64,000 nucleotides of DNA from Chromohalobacter canadensis (lineage in GTDB: Bacteria; Pseudomonadota; Gammaproteobacteria; Pseudomonadales; Halomonadaceae), in assembly GCF_029544075.1 (NCBI RefSeq), contig NZ_JAJQJH010000011.1, forward strand, positions 1 through 64,000, given 5' to 3'. The position numbers and the translations under genes were made by a program. Each line of letters begins with the position of its first letter. Position 1 is the stretch's first letter. Of this stretch, positions 25,982 through 35,247 are shown piece after piece. The notes below the pieces were generated by a model. The model worked only from the letters and a program-made list of their open reading frames with translations, searched no databases and was not told where the DNA came from.

Positions 25982-27331
25982 ATGACGACGAATAACAAAC
26001 AGGACAAGACCCGCGACCTGGACCTCTTCATCACGGATTTGAACGGGAATTTACGCGGCAAGCGCCTACCTGCCAGCGGTTTGAAAAAGCTCCACAAGGA
26101 AGGGATCAAACTGCCGCGTTCGGTGGTGGGCTTTGATTTCTGGGGCGCTGATGTTCTGGACAATGGCCTGGTATTCGAGACCGGTGACAGTGATGGCGTC
26201 TGCATGCCTGTCAGCCAAGAGCCAAGTCCTGTGCCCTGGTCGGAAGCGCCGCGTGACCAGATGCTGGCGATGATGTTCAATCCCGATGGAACGCCCTTCG
26301 GAGCCGATCCTCGGCAGGTGCTAAAGCGCATGGTGGATCGCTTCGCCGAAAAGGGGCTGACACCGGTGATGGCCACCGAACTCGAGTTCTATCTGATGGA
26401 TGCCGAGTCGGAAAACATTCAGCGTCCGATACCGCCGGCACTGGCCGATGGCAAAGGACGCCGTCTCGCCAATGCGGAAGGTTATTCCGTGGAGGAAATG
26501 GACGGCTTCGAGGCCTTCTTCGCGGATATCCGTGAGGCCTGCCAGGGGCAGGGGATCGGCGCCGACACCATCATTGCCGAGATGGGCCCGGGGCAGTTCG
26601 AGGTGAACCTCAACCACGTGGCCGATCCGCTGAATGCGGGCGATCAGGCGATTCTCTTCAAGCGGCTCGTGCGTGGTGTTTCCCGCCGCCACGGCTATTC
26701 GGCGACCTTCATGGCCAAGCCTTACGTCGAGGAAAGCGGCAACGGCTTTCACACGCATTTCAGCCTGCTCGACCGCGACGGTCACAATGTGTTCGATGAC
26801 GGCACCGAGCAGGGCAGTGATCTACTGCGCCACGCCATCGCTGGGCTGATGCAGTTGATGCCAGAGAGCATGCTGGTGTTCGCGCCGCATCTGAATTCCT
26901 ATCGTCGCTTCATGTCGGGCGCTCATGCACCGACGCATGCTAGCTGGGGCTACGAGAACAGGACGGTGGCCTTGCGTGTGCCGGAAAGCCCCAACCTTGC
27001 ACGTCGTATCGAGCACCGAGTGGCGGGGGCCGATGCCAATCCATATCTGGTGCTGGCGTCGGTTCTCGCCGGTGCATTGTATGGTATGGAAAACGCACTC
27101 GAGCCGGACGCCCCGGTGGAAGGTGATGCCTACGCCGACGAGAGTCCTCAATATCCGTTGCCTTGCGAGTGGCAGGATGCAATCACTCGCTTCGAGCAGA
27201 GCGAGAAATTGAGGGAATACCTGGGAGAAGAGTTCGTGCGTGTATACGCGCACGCCAAACGCCAGGAGCGCCGCCGTCTGAACGAGCGTATCTCCGATGT
27301 TGAATACGAGGCTTATCTGGGATTGCTCTGA
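25982..27331 (+). CDS. Glutamine synthetase family, probable gamma-glutamylpolyamine synthetase
   Basis: The 449-residue protein is a glutamine-synthetase-fold ligase of the PuuA type. Marks are FITDLNGNLRGKRLP at the start, ATELEFYL, IIAEMGPGQFEVNLNH, the ATP-loop region FMAKPYVEESGNGFHTHFSL, and NRTVALRVP with the Arg of the active site. The usual adenylylation Tyr loop of GlnA is absent, as expected in this branch. I chose the ATG at 25982, which is 8-9 bases from AAGAG; an ATG two codons earlier is possible. It is followed after about 50 bp by a glutamyl-amide hydrolase-like gene, which suggests a gamma-glutamylated amine pathway. Confidence 0.88.
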   Translation: MTTNNKQDKTRDLDLFITDLNGNLRGKRLPASGLKKLHKEGIKLPRSVVGFDFWGADVLDNGLVFETGDSDGVCMPVSQEPSPVPWSEAPRDQMLAMMFNPDGTPFGADPRQVLKRMVDRFAEKGLTPVMATELEFYLMDAESENIQRPIPPALADGKGRRLANAEGYSVEEMDGFEAFFADIREACQGQGIGADTIIAEMGPGQFEVNLNHVADPLNAGDQAILFKRLVRGVSRRHGYSATFMAKPYVEESGNGFHTHFSLLDRDGHNVFDDGTEQGSDLLRHAIAGLMQLMPESMLVFAPHLNSYRRFMSGAHAPTHASWGYENRTVALRVPESPNLARRIEHRVAGADANPYLVLASVLAGALYGMENALEPDAPVEGDAYADESPQYPLPCEWQDAITRFEQSEKLREYLGEEFVRVYAHAKRQERRRLNERISDVEYEAYLGLL

Positions 27332-27385
27332 TCCTGGCCAGGCCCTGAATACATGCACGGCGCGGCCGTGAGCGAGGAATCAGCC

Positions 27386-28117
27386 ATGACGCTTAAAATC
27401 GGCATACTGGCCACCGGCACGACGCCGGATAACCTGATCGAAACGTATGGTTCCTACGCCGACATGTTCGTTAATTTGTTCGGTCAAGCCGGTTATGACT
27501 TTACCTTCACGACCTTCGATGTCCGGGACGATGTTTTTCCCGAATCAGCCGATGCCTGTGATGCCTGGATCATCACCGGCTCGAAGTTCAGTGTCTGCGA
27601 CAAGACGCCCTGGATGGCACGGTTGAAAGAACTGATTCTGGAAATCTACGACACCGGCCGTCCGATCGTTGGAATTTGCTTCGGCCACCAGATCGTGGCG
27701 GAAGCCTTCGGTGCCGACGTCGATCGATATCCGCAAGGCTGGGGCGTGGGACTGCACACCTATCAACTGGAAAAGAGTGTCAGGGAACTGAGCGCTCTGG
27801 ATGGACGATTCACGCTGAATGCAGTGCATCAGGATCAGGTGCTTAGCAAGCCGAAGCAGGCTGAGGTCATTGCTTCTTCGTCGTTCTGCCCGTTTGCGGC
27901 CCTCCAGTACGACGACCGCATCCTGACCCTTCAGGCGCACCCAGAGTTCAACGTGGCATTCGAAACGCGGTTGCTTCAGTCACGTCGTGACGCTCCGATT
28001 CCGTCGACCGCGACCGACCCAGCGCTGGTCGAACTCAATGAAGCGTCTGCGCAGACGGATTCAATGCAGGTCGCCCACTGGATGGCCGAGTTTCTGCTGC
28101 AGGGTCGCCGTCGTTAG
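27386..28117 (+). CDS. Class I glutamine amidotransferase-like hydrolase
   Basis: The 243-residue protein has the class I amidotransferase triad: Cys in VGICFGHQIVAEA near residue 100, and His and Glu in LTLQAHPEFN near residue 185. It belongs to the GuaA-amidotransferase-like branch that is often found with gamma-glutamylpolyamine synthetases and is annotated as glutamine amidotransferase. It probably hydrolyses a gamma-glutamyl amide made by the synthetase just upstream. The ATG at 27386 has GAGGAA 8 bases before it; a start 33 bp upstream is possible. A terminator follows it. Confidence 0.82.
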   Translation: MTLKIGILATGTTPDNLIETYGSYADMFVNLFGQAGYDFTFTTFDVRDDVFPESADACDAWIITGSKFSVCDKTPWMARLKELILEIYDTGRPIVGICFGHQIVAEAFGADVDRYPQGWGVGLHTYQLEKSVRELSALDGRFTLNAVHQDQVLSKPKQAEVIASSSFCPFAALQYDDRILTLQAHPEFNVAFETRLLQSRRDAPIPSTATDPALVELNEASAQTDSMQVAHWMAEFLLQGRRR

Positions 28118-28179
28118 GCGTGTCTACGCGTTGTCTGAAAAAATGCCGGTGCTTACCCATACAGCGCCTGATGTAGCCA

Positions 28180-28227
28180 TTCGGGATCAATCGGGCCATA
28201 TCGCGATAATAGCCCGATGATCCCGAA
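28180..28227. terminator. Bidirectional terminator between convergent genes
   Basis: A long inverted repeat (28180-28196 with 28212-28227) has 16 paired bases, one bulged A and a 15-base loop. It lies between the plus-strand amidotransferase and the minus-strand agmatine deiminase, which end on either side. Confidence 0.65.
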
Positions 28228-28242
28228 AGCCCCATGCAACGC

Positions 28243-29355
28243 TCAGACACGCGGCTGCTGCTGGGTGATGCAGTGGATGTTGCCGCCGCCGAGCAGGATC
28301 TCGCGGGCATCGACGGCGACCACCCGGCGGTCTGGAAACAAGTTCTCGAGAATGGCGCGTGCCTCGTCGTCGTAGGCCGGGTCGAGTCTGGGTATCACCA
28401 CCACCGAATTGCCAATGTAGAAATTGACGTAGGAGGCGGCCATGCGGTCGCCCGGTTGCCGTGGGCGCGAACTGCTCAGCCGGTCGACGCCGCTGGCTTC
28501 GGTCTCGGCGATGGTCAACGGACCGGGCATCGGTAGCTTGTGCACGGTAAGCCGCCGTCCCCTGGCATCGGTGGCCACCTCGAGAATTCCCAGGGCCTCG
28601 CGGGAGATGGCATGTTGCGGGTCGCTATCGTCATCGGTCCAGGTCAGCGCCACTTCGCCGGGGGCGACGAAGCAGCACAGGTTGTCGACGTGGCCGTCGG
28701 TCTCGTCCTGGAAACAGCCCCGCGGCAGCCAGATGATCTTTTCGACACCCAGGTAGGCGCACAACAGCCGTTCGATCTCGGGCTTGTCGAGATCGGGGTT
28801 GCGATTAGGGTTGAGCAGGCACTCCTCGGTGGTGATCAGGGTCCCCTCGCCATCGACGTGGATGGCGCCCCCTTCGACCACCAGTGGGGTGATGAAGCGT
28901 TCTATACCGAGTACCTCGGCGATCTTCTGGCGGATGCGACGATCCTTGTCCCAGGGAAAGTAGAGTCCACCGTTGAGTCCGCCCCAGGCGTTGAATTCCC
29001 AGTCGACCATGGCCAGGCGACCATCCGGATGGGTCAGGAAGGTCGGCCCGACATCACGCATCCAGGCATCGTTGCTGGAAAGCTCGATCACTCGGATGTG
29101 GCTCGGCAACTGGTTGCGGGCGTTCTCGTACTGGTCGTCGTTGACGCCGACGAATACCGTCTCGCTCTCGGCGATCGCGCGGGCCACGGCGACGAACGCC
29201 GCCTGGGCCGGCTTGGCGCCATAGCGCCAGTTGTCGGGACGCTGCGGCCAGAGCATCCAGCAGGCGTCGTGCGGGGCGAACTCGGCAGGCATGGAAAAAC
29301 CGCGTTCTGCCGGGGTGGCGGTGCGACGCTCCGTCGCGATGTCCGTGTCGTTCAT
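28243..29355 (-). CDS. aguA: Agmatine deiminase
   Basis: The 370-residue enzyme hydrolyses agmatine to N-carbamoylputrescine and ammonia. It is a guanidino-group hydrolase with SSNDAWMRDVGPTF, VVEGGAIHVDGEGT, ETDGHVDNLCCF and the catalytic Cys in GGGNIHCITQQQP at the C-terminus. The ATG at 29355 has GAGG six bases upstream. It is in an operon after an NhaC-type transporter. The usual partner AguB (nitrilase-type N-carbamoylputrescine amidohydrolase) is not in this window, but a carbamoyl-amidohydrolase-type gene is nearby. Confidence 0.95.
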   Translation of the reverse strand: MNDTDIATERRTATPAERGFSMPAEFAPHDACWMLWPQRPDNWRYGAKPAQAAFVAVARAIAESETVFVGVNDDQYENARNQLPSHIRVIELSSNDAWMRDVGPTFLTHPDGRLAMVDWEFNAWGGLNGGLYFPWDKDRRIRQKIAEVLGIERFITPLVVEGGAIHVDGEGTLITTEECLLNPNRNPDLDKPEIERLLCAYLGVEKIIWLPRGCFQDETDGHVDNLCCFVAPGEVALTWTDDDSDPQHAISREALGILEVATDARGRRLTVHKLPMPGPLTIAETEASGVDRLSSSRPRQPGDRMAASYVNFYIGNSVVVIPRLDPAYDDEARAILENLFPDRRVVAVDAREILLGGGNIHCITQQQPRV

Positions 29356-29363
29356 GATGAACC

Positions 29364-30710
29364 TCAAAGATAACCTGCCGCCAGAAATACCAGCGTGGCC
29401 AGGAAGGCGGCAATAAGCGCATAGGGAAGCTGGGTCAGGGCATGGGCCATGGGCGTGCAGCCGCTACCCTGGGCCGACAGCACAGTGGAGTCGCCATAGA
29501 AACAGGCGTGGCTGCCGAAGGCGCTGGCCGAGATCAATGCGCCGATCACCAGCGGCATCTCGGCGTCAACGCTGCTCGCCAATGGCAGAACGATCGGCAT
29601 GGCCACGGCGAACAGCCCCCAGAACGAGCCGGTGGCAAAGGCCAGGAACGCCATCGTGACGAAGCTCACTGCCGGCAACAACTGAGCCGTCATCAGCGGT
29701 TGCAGCGTCTGGATTACGTATTCGGTGAGTCCCAGTCCGTCGTTGACTTCCTTGAGCGTGAAGCCGGCGACCAGCGTGCCCAATGGCATGAGCATCGACT
29801 TGAAGCCATCGAGTGCGGTATCGAAGGTGGCGTGAAAGCTCATCAGGCGCTGGCTGAAGATCAGTACCAGGGTCACGGCCAGGGCCACGATCACGCCGCG
29901 CAGTATGTCGATATCGAAATACCAGGTGAAGAAGATCAGGCTGGCGATGGGCAGCAGGAAGTTGAGCAGATGCGGACGGCGCTGGCCTTTGTCTTCGGTC
30001 TCCAGGGCGTTTTCCTCGGCGCCGTCGGGCATTACCTGGCCGCCGCTGGCGCGCAGTTCGGCCGTCTTCATGGGCCCGATGGCGGGGATCCAACCCATCG
30101 CGACCAGCGGGACCACCGCGGCGGCAATCCAGGCGTAGAACATAAAGGGGATCGCCTCGATGTAAAGTCCCATGCCGCTGCCGGTCACATTGTTTTCCTC
30201 GAGCAGTCCGGCGAAGAACACGGCCCAGGTCGAGAAGGGGACCAGGATGCAGATCGGTGCGGCGGTGGAGTCGACGATGTAGGCGAGCATCTCACGCGAG
30301 ACCTTGAAGCGGTCGGTGATCTTCTTCATCGAGGCGCTGATCGCCAGGGCATTGAGATAGTCGTCGACGAAGATGGCCAGACCGAGGAGCCAGGTGGTCA
30401 GCAGTCCCTGCCGCCGGCCGTGGATGCGACGAGTCATGACGTCGCCGAAGGTCAGCACGCCACCGGTACGAACCAGTAGCGCGATCAGGCTGCCGAACAG
30501 CCCGCAGACCAGGATGATCCAGGTCACGGTGTCGTTGCCGAGCACCGTGAGCAACGTGTCGGAAGCCTGGGTCACCACGCTTGTCGGATCGATCATCAAC
30601 ATGCCGACCAAGGCGCCGGTCATCAGCGATTCGATGGTGCGGCGGGTGACGATGGCCATGATCAGCACAATCAGGGTGGGAAACAGGCTCCAGAGTCCGT
30701 AAGTGTCCAT
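29364..30710 (-). CDS. NhaC-family antiporter/transporter
   Basis: The 448-residue protein has about eleven to twelve transmembrane segments and the NhaC-family features LLTTWLLGLAIFVDDYLNAL and FGSHACFYGDSTVLSAQGSG near the C-terminus. Family members move sodium, protons, lysine-like cations or other substrates. The agmatine deiminase gene follows 8 bp later, so this transporter may take up agmatine or exchange it for a product. That role is inferred only from context. The operon begins here, upstream of a hairpin that ends the aminotransferase gene. Confidence 0.8.
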   Translation of the reverse strand: MDTYGLWSLFPTLIVLIMAIVTRRTIESLMTGALVGMLMIDPTSVVTQASDTLLTVLGNDTVTWIILVCGLFGSLIALLVRTGGVLTFGDVMTRRIHGRRQGLLTTWLLGLAIFVDDYLNALAISASMKKITDRFKVSREMLAYIVDSTAAPICILVPFSTWAVFFAGLLEENNVTGSGMGLYIEAIPFMFYAWIAAAVVPLVAMGWIPAIGPMKTAELRASGGQVMPDGAEENALETEDKGQRRPHLLNFLLPIASLIFFTWYFDIDILRGVIVALAVTLVLIFSQRLMSFHATFDTALDGFKSMLMPLGTLVAGFTLKEVNDGLGLTEYVIQTLQPLMTAQLLPAVSFVTMAFLAFATGSFWGLFAVAMPIVLPLASSVDAEMPLVIGALISASAFGSHACFYGDSTVLSAQGSGCTPMAHALTQLPYALIAAFLATLVFLAAGYL

Positions 30711-30757
30711 GTGATCCTCTTTTGTGATTGTTGGTTCAACGCATGAGGGGGAGGTTT

Positions 30758-30781
30758 GAAGGGCCGTGGTAGCGGCCCTTC
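30758..30781 (-). terminator. Hairpin after the aminotransferase gene
   Basis: GAAGGGCC (30758-30765) and GGCCCTTC (30774-30781) form a perfect 8-bp stem with an 8-base loop. It lies just past the aminotransferase stop and before the transporter gene on the same strand. There is no T-run, so termination strength is uncertain. Confidence 0.5.
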
Positions 30782-30786
30782 ATCGG

Positions 30787-32184
30787 TCACAGGTAGCCAT
30801 CAGCGCGGAGTGTTGCGGTGGTCTTCGTCAGCGCCGCATCGAGGATATCCACCACGCGGTCGACGGTTTCCCGCGTCCAGATCAGCGGTGGCGACACGAT
30901 GTTGAGGTGTCCGACCGGGCGAATGATCAGACCGCGCTGCTGTGCCTCGAAGGCGACTCGGTCGCCCACCCGTGCCTCCACCGGGAAGAGCGCCTTGGTC
31001 TGCTTGTCGGCGACGTTCTCGAGACACATCATGAAGTGGCTGCCACGCACGTCGCCCACCGTGGCGTGATGCGACAACGATGCCAGGCGTTCCTCGAGAT
31101 AGGGGCCTACCGCGCGGACGTTTTCGCAGATCCCCTCGCGCTCGATGATCTCGATGTTCTTGAGTGCCGCCGCGCAGCTCACCGGATGTCCGGAATAGGT
31201 GAAGCCGGTGCTCAGCACGCCGCCCGGCCCCTGCGGCGTGGACAGCACGTCGTAGAGTTCGTCGGAGATCAGCGTCGCGCCCAGCGGTGCATAGCCGGAA
31301 GACAGCCCCTTGGCGCAGTTGATGATATCGGGCTGGGTCTCGTACACCGCCTCGGAGGCGAAGAAATGCCCCAGGCGACCGAAACCGGTCACGACCTCGT
31401 CGGCGATGTAAAGGATGTCGTTGGCGCGACACACCGCCTGCATGCGCTTGTGGTAGCCCTTCGGTGCCACCAGCACGCCGCCGGCGCCCATGATCGGTTC
31501 GGCGATGAAGGCGGCGATGTTGTCGGCGCCGATTTCGGCGACGGTTTCCTCGAATTCTCGGACCAGATGCTCGCAGTATTCAGCCTCGCTCATCCCCTCG
31601 GGACGGCGGTAACAGTTGGCCTCGCTCAGATGGGTGACCAGATGGTCGAGGGTGTCGAAGTCCCAGTTGTTGCTGGCGATGCCGGTCAGGGTGGAGGCGA
31701 GGTAGGTGGTGCCGTGGTAGGCGTTGTTGCGTGAAATGATGCGCTTCTTGGCCGGCTTGCCGAGGCGGTTGAAGTAGTAATGCACCAGGCGGATGGTGGC
31801 GTCGTTGGCCGTCGAGCCGCCGCAGCTGTAGAAGACGTGGTTGAGGTGCGCGGGGGCGAGCTCGGCCAGCCTGGCGGAAAGCTCGGCCGCCGGGGCGTTG
31901 GACAGGTTGTTGAAGGTCGAGAAGTAGGCCATGCGCGTGGCCTGCTCGGCCATGGCCTGGCCGATCTCGGCGCGGCCGTGCCCGACGTTGACGCACCACA
32001 GCCCGGCGATGCCGTCGATGAAACGGTTGCCCTTGGCATCCTGCACGTAGATGCCGTCGCTGTCGGTGATCAGGTCGCAGCCCTCCTCGTGAAAGGTGCT
32101 GAAGTCGGTGAACGGGTGGATGAAGTGATCCTTGTCTTTCTGCCACAGCGCTTGGGCATCGTGGGCACGGGTCTCGATGGTCAT
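30787..32184 (-). CDS. Class III aminotransferase (omega-amino acid/putrescine-type)
   Basis: The 465-residue PLP enzyme has HPFTDFSTFHEEG at the start, LWCVNVGHGRAEIG, YHGTTYLASTLTG, IADEVVTGFGRLG and CAKGLSSGYAPLGA with the catalytic Lys. This matches omega-aminotransferases that use pyruvate and act on putrescine, beta-alanine or related amines (SpuC-like). The start is the ATG at 32184, where the conserved family sequence begins. The gene is divergent from the carbamoyl-amidohydrolase-type gene. In this setting it may convert N-carbamoylputrescine or putrescine to an aminoaldehyde. Confidence 0.88.
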   Translation of the reverse strand: MTIETRAHDAQALWQKDKDHFIHPFTDFSTFHEEGCDLITDSDGIYVQDAKGNRFIDGIAGLWCVNVGHGRAEIGQAMAEQATRMAYFSTFNNLSNAPAAELSARLAELAPAHLNHVFYSCGGSTANDATIRLVHYYFNRLGKPAKKRIISRNNAYHGTTYLASTLTGIASNNWDFDTLDHLVTHLSEANCYRRPEGMSEAEYCEHLVREFEETVAEIGADNIAAFIAEPIMGAGGVLVAPKGYHKRMQAVCRANDILYIADEVVTGFGRLGHFFASEAVYETQPDIINCAKGLSSGYAPLGATLISDELYDVLSTPQGPGGVLSTGFTYSGHPVSCAAALKNIEIIEREGICENVRAVGPYLEERLASLSHHATVGDVRGSHFMMCLENVADKQTKALFPVEARVGDRVAFEAQQRGLIIRPVGHLNIVSPPLIWTRETVDRVVDILDAALTKTTATLRADGYL

Positions 32185-32311
32185 GGTGTTGTCTCGCACG
32201 TTGAAAGCGGTCAGTGCCGGGATGGGTGGCCGCGATGAGTCGTCGTGATGCGTCGTTGTGATACGTCGTTGCGTTCGCAAAGAGACTAGCGAGGAAGGGT
32301 AGGGCGGGAAT

Positions 32312-32331
32312 ATATCCTGATAGGGGTATAT
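32312..32331. promoter_or_regulatory. ATATACCC-type motif between aminotransferase and hydrolase genes
   Basis: The right arm GGGTATAT (32324-32331) is identical to that of the palindrome at 44404-44423. The left arm (32312-32319) matches about five of eight positions. It lies in the divergent promoter region upstream of both genes and is a candidate operator of the island's LuxR regulators. Confidence 0.35.
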
Positions 32332-32401
32332 CGCAACGACCCGGGAGCCGCCTAATGTGTTCCATGACCCAAACACCTGACAAGCACAAAGGGGAGACTT
32401 C

Positions 32402-33640
32402 ATGGCGGTTTCCATTGACGGCCAACGGCTATGGGACAGTCTGATGGCGATGGCCGAGATCGGCCCGACCGAAAACGGCGGCAGTTGTCGCCTGGCCTTG
32501 ACGCTGGAAGATGCCGCTGGACGACGCCTGCTGCTCGACTGGTGCGAGGCGCTCGGTTGTACCTGGCAGGTCGATCGCGTCGGCAACCTCTTCATCCGCC
32601 GCGCCGGCAAGCGCGACGATCTCGCGCCGGTGGCCATGGGAAGTCATCTCGATACCCAGCCCAAGGGCGGTCGCTTCGACGGCATTCTCGGCGTTCTGGC
32701 CGGGCTCGAAGTGCTGCGCGCACTCGCGGACCGCGACATCGTCACCGAGCGGCCGCTGGTACTGGTGGTCTGGACCAACGAGGAAGGCAGCCGTTTCGCG
32801 CCGGCCATGGTCGCTTCCGGTACCTATGCCGGTGCGTTCAGCGTCGAGTCGACCCTGGCCCGTGAGGACCGCGACGGCGTGACGTTCGGCGAGGCGCTCG
32901 AGGCCTGCGGTTATGCCGGCGAATCGCCGGTCGGCGAGCCGCGTCTGGACAGCTTCTTCGAGCTGCACATCGAACAGGGCCCGGTGCTCGAGGAAGAAGG
33001 CGAGACCATCGGCGTGGTGACCGGTGTCCAGGGCATGCGCTGGTTCGACGTGGCGCTTGCGGGGCAGTCGGCCCATGCCGGTCCCACCCCCATGCGTTAT
33101 CGGCGCGATGCCCTGGCCGCGGCGGCGCGTCTGATCGACCGGCTGCAGGCCCATGCGCTGGCCGACGAAAGCGGCGACACCAAGGTGACCTGCGGCTGCC
33201 TGGAGATCGTATCCGCCTCTCGCAATGTGGTGCCAGGCGACGTCAAGCTCACCATCGACCTGCGCCATGTGGTAGAGAACGAACTCGACGCATTGCAGGC
33301 GTATTTCGAGGGACTGCTCAGCGAAGTGGGCGAGACCTGCGGCGTCACGGTGACCCAGGAGCGGATCTGGGCCTCGCCGGTGGTCGAGTTCGCCCCCGAG
33401 TGCGTCGCTGCGGTGGAACGCGGCGCCCGTGAGCAGGAGCTGAAATACCGTCGCATGATGAGCGGTGCCGGTCATGATGCCGTCTATGTGTCGCGGGTCG
33501 CGCCGACGGCCATGATCTTCGTGCCCTGCCGCGACGGCATCAGCCACAACGAGGCCGAATACGCCACGCCGGAAGACTGTGCCGCAGGCACGCAAGTGCT
33601 CTGCGATGCGATTCTTGAACGCGCCAACCGTGCGTCCTGA
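32402..33640 (+). CDS. M20-family Zn amidohydrolase (N-carbamoyl-amino acid/allantoate amidohydrolase type)
   Basis: The 412-residue enzyme belongs to the dinuclear metal M20 group that removes carbamoyl groups from N-carbamoyl amino acids, allantoate or ureidoglycolate. Metal ligands are visible in GSHLDTQPKGGRFDG, NEEGSRF, ELHIEQGP and GISHNEAEY, and the dimerisation domain has GQSAHAGPTPM. The GGGGAG ribosome binding site fixes the ATG at 32402. It is 15 bp upstream of an aldehyde dehydrogenase gene. In this context the likely substrate is an N-carbamoyl compound derived from agmatine, perhaps 4-ureidobutyrate. Confidence 0.88.
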   Translation: MAVSIDGQRLWDSLMAMAEIGPTENGGSCRLALTLEDAAGRRLLLDWCEALGCTWQVDRVGNLFIRRAGKRDDLAPVAMGSHLDTQPKGGRFDGILGVLAGLEVLRALADRDIVTERPLVLVVWTNEEGSRFAPAMVASGTYAGAFSVESTLAREDRDGVTFGEALEACGYAGESPVGEPRLDSFFELHIEQGPVLEEEGETIGVVTGVQGMRWFDVALAGQSAHAGPTPMRYRRDALAAAARLIDRLQAHALADESGDTKVTCGCLEIVSASRNVVPGDVKLTIDLRHVVENELDALQAYFEGLLSEVGETCGVTVTQERIWASPVVEFAPECVAAVERGAREQELKYRRMMSGAGHDAVYVSRVAPTAMIFVPCRDGISHNEAEYATPEDCAAGTQVLCDAILERANRAS

Positions 33641-33655
33641 TACTGGGAGAACAAC

Positions 33656-35197
33656 ATGACTCACTCCACCCCTTCAAACCCCGTCACTCACGCCGATTGG
33701 CAGGCCCTGGCCGAGCACCTGACTGTCGAAGCAGGCCTCGAGGCGCGTGCCTATATCGATGACACCTTCGTCGATGCCGTCGATGGCGCGACCTTCACCA
33801 CGCTCAATCCGGCCACCGGCGAGACGCTCGCCGAAGTGGCCAGTTGCGATGCGGCCGACGCCGAGACGGCGGTGTCGGTGGCGCGGCGTGCCTTCGAGAG
33901 CGGCGCGTGGTCGCGTTCGTCACCGGGCGAACGCAAGGCCGTGCTGCTGCGTCTGGCCGACCTGATGGAGGCGCACCAGCACGAGCTGGCGCTGCTCGAC
34001 AGCCTGGACATGGGGAAGCCGGTATCGAGTGCCATGGGCGACATGGCCGGTGCCATCGGTTGCATTCGTCACCATGCCGAGTCCATCGACAAGCTCTATG
34101 GTGAAATCGCGCCCACCGGCGAGGAAAGCCTGGGGCTGGTTCTGCGCGAGCCGCTGGGTGTGGTGGCGTCGATCGTGCCCTGGAACTTCCCGTTGATGAT
34201 GACGGCCTGGAAGATCGGCCCGGCGCTGGCGGCTGGCAACAGTGTCATCCTCAAGCCGTCGGAAAAATCACCGCTTTCGGCGTTGCGCCTCGCCCAGCTG
34301 ACGCGCGAAGCCGGCTTGCCGCGCGGCATTTTTCAGGTTCTGCCCGGCTTCGGTCATACCGTGGGCAAGGCCTTGGCATTGTCCAGGGGGGTCGACTGTC
34401 TGGCCTTTACTGGCTCCACTGGGGTCGGCAAACAGTTGATGCAGTACGCCGGTCAATCGAATCTCAAGAAGGTCTTTCTGGAGTGTGGCGGCAAGAGTCC
34501 AAATCTCGTCTTCGCCGACTGCAAGGATCTAGATCTGGTGGCAGAGCATGCCGCGGGGGCGATCTTCCACAACCAGGGCGAGGTGTGCATCGCCGGCTCG
34601 CGGCTTCTGGTCGAGAACACGATCCGTGAGGTCTTCGTCGACAAGGTGCTGGCAGCCGCCGAACGCATGCAGCCCGGCGATCCGTTGGATCCGGCGAGCT
34701 TCATGGGCGCAATGGTCGATCAGACCCAGTATCAACGTGTACTCGATTATATTCGCCAGGGTGTCGAAGAGGGCGCTACGCTACGTGCCGGCGGCCAGGC
34801 CCTGAATGTCAAAGGGATCAATGGCCAGGGTCTCTTCATCGGGCCGACGGTGTTCGATGGCGTCACCGAATCCATGGCCATCGGCCGGGAGGAAATCTTC
34901 GGCCCGGTATTGGCGGTGTTCGGCTTCGATACCGAGGAAGAGGCCGTACGGCTGGCCAACGACAGCGACTACGGCCTGGCGGCGGGCCTATGGAGTCAGG
35001 ACATCGATCGCATCATGCGCGTCACCCGTCGGCTGCGCTCGGGCCAGGTCTTCGTCAACAACTGGGCCGATATGGATCAGACGGTGCCCTTCGGCGGGGT
35101 CAAGCAGTCCGGAAACGGTCGTGACAAGTCCCACCATTCGCTGGAGGAATACTCCGATCTCAAGACCGTCTGGATGACGCTGACGCCTTCGACTTGA
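33656..35197 (+). CDS. Aldehyde dehydrogenase (aminobutyraldehyde type, PuuC-like)
   Basis: The 513-residue NAD(P)-dependent aldehyde dehydrogenase has PWNFPLMMTAWKIGPALAAG, the catalytic Glu in FLECGGKSPN and the catalytic Cys in GEVCIAGSRLL. It is close to gamma-glutamyl-gamma-aminobutyraldehyde dehydrogenase (PuuC) and betaine-aldehyde-type enzymes. It is in an operon with the carbamoyl-amidohydrolase-type gene upstream and probably oxidises 4-aminobutyraldehyde or its N-substituted forms. Confidence 0.9.
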   Translation: MTHSTPSNPVTHADWQALAEHLTVEAGLEARAYIDDTFVDAVDGATFTTLNPATGETLAEVASCDAADAETAVSVARRAFESGAWSRSSPGERKAVLLRLADLMEAHQHELALLDSLDMGKPVSSAMGDMAGAIGCIRHHAESIDKLYGEIAPTGEESLGLVLREPLGVVASIVPWNFPLMMTAWKIGPALAAGNSVILKPSEKSPLSALRLAQLTREAGLPRGIFQVLPGFGHTVGKALALSRGVDCLAFTGSTGVGKQLMQYAGQSNLKKVFLECGGKSPNLVFADCKDLDLVAEHAAGAIFHNQGEVCIAGSRLLVENTIREVFVDKVLAAAERMQPGDPLDPASFMGAMVDQTQYQRVLDYIRQGVEEGATLRAGGQALNVKGINGQGLFIGPTVFDGVTESMAIGREEIFGPVLAVFGFDTEEEAVRLANDSDYGLAAGLWSQDIDRIMRVTRRLRSGQVFVNNWADMDQTVPFGGVKQSGNGRDKSHHSLEEYSDLKTVWMTLTPST

Positions 35198-35247
35198 ACG
35201 TCGCCACGAGGTCAGTGATGTTCCACGACTAAAGGGAGCGCCGAGGT

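Noticed and set aside
29442-30479. Plus-strand frame of 345 codons
   Set aside because: It is antisense to the NhaC-type transporter and of low-complexity, charged composition.
32429-33664. Minus-strand frame of 411 codons
   Set aside because: It mirrors the M20 hydrolase gene, which has all metal ligands and a strong ribosome binding site.
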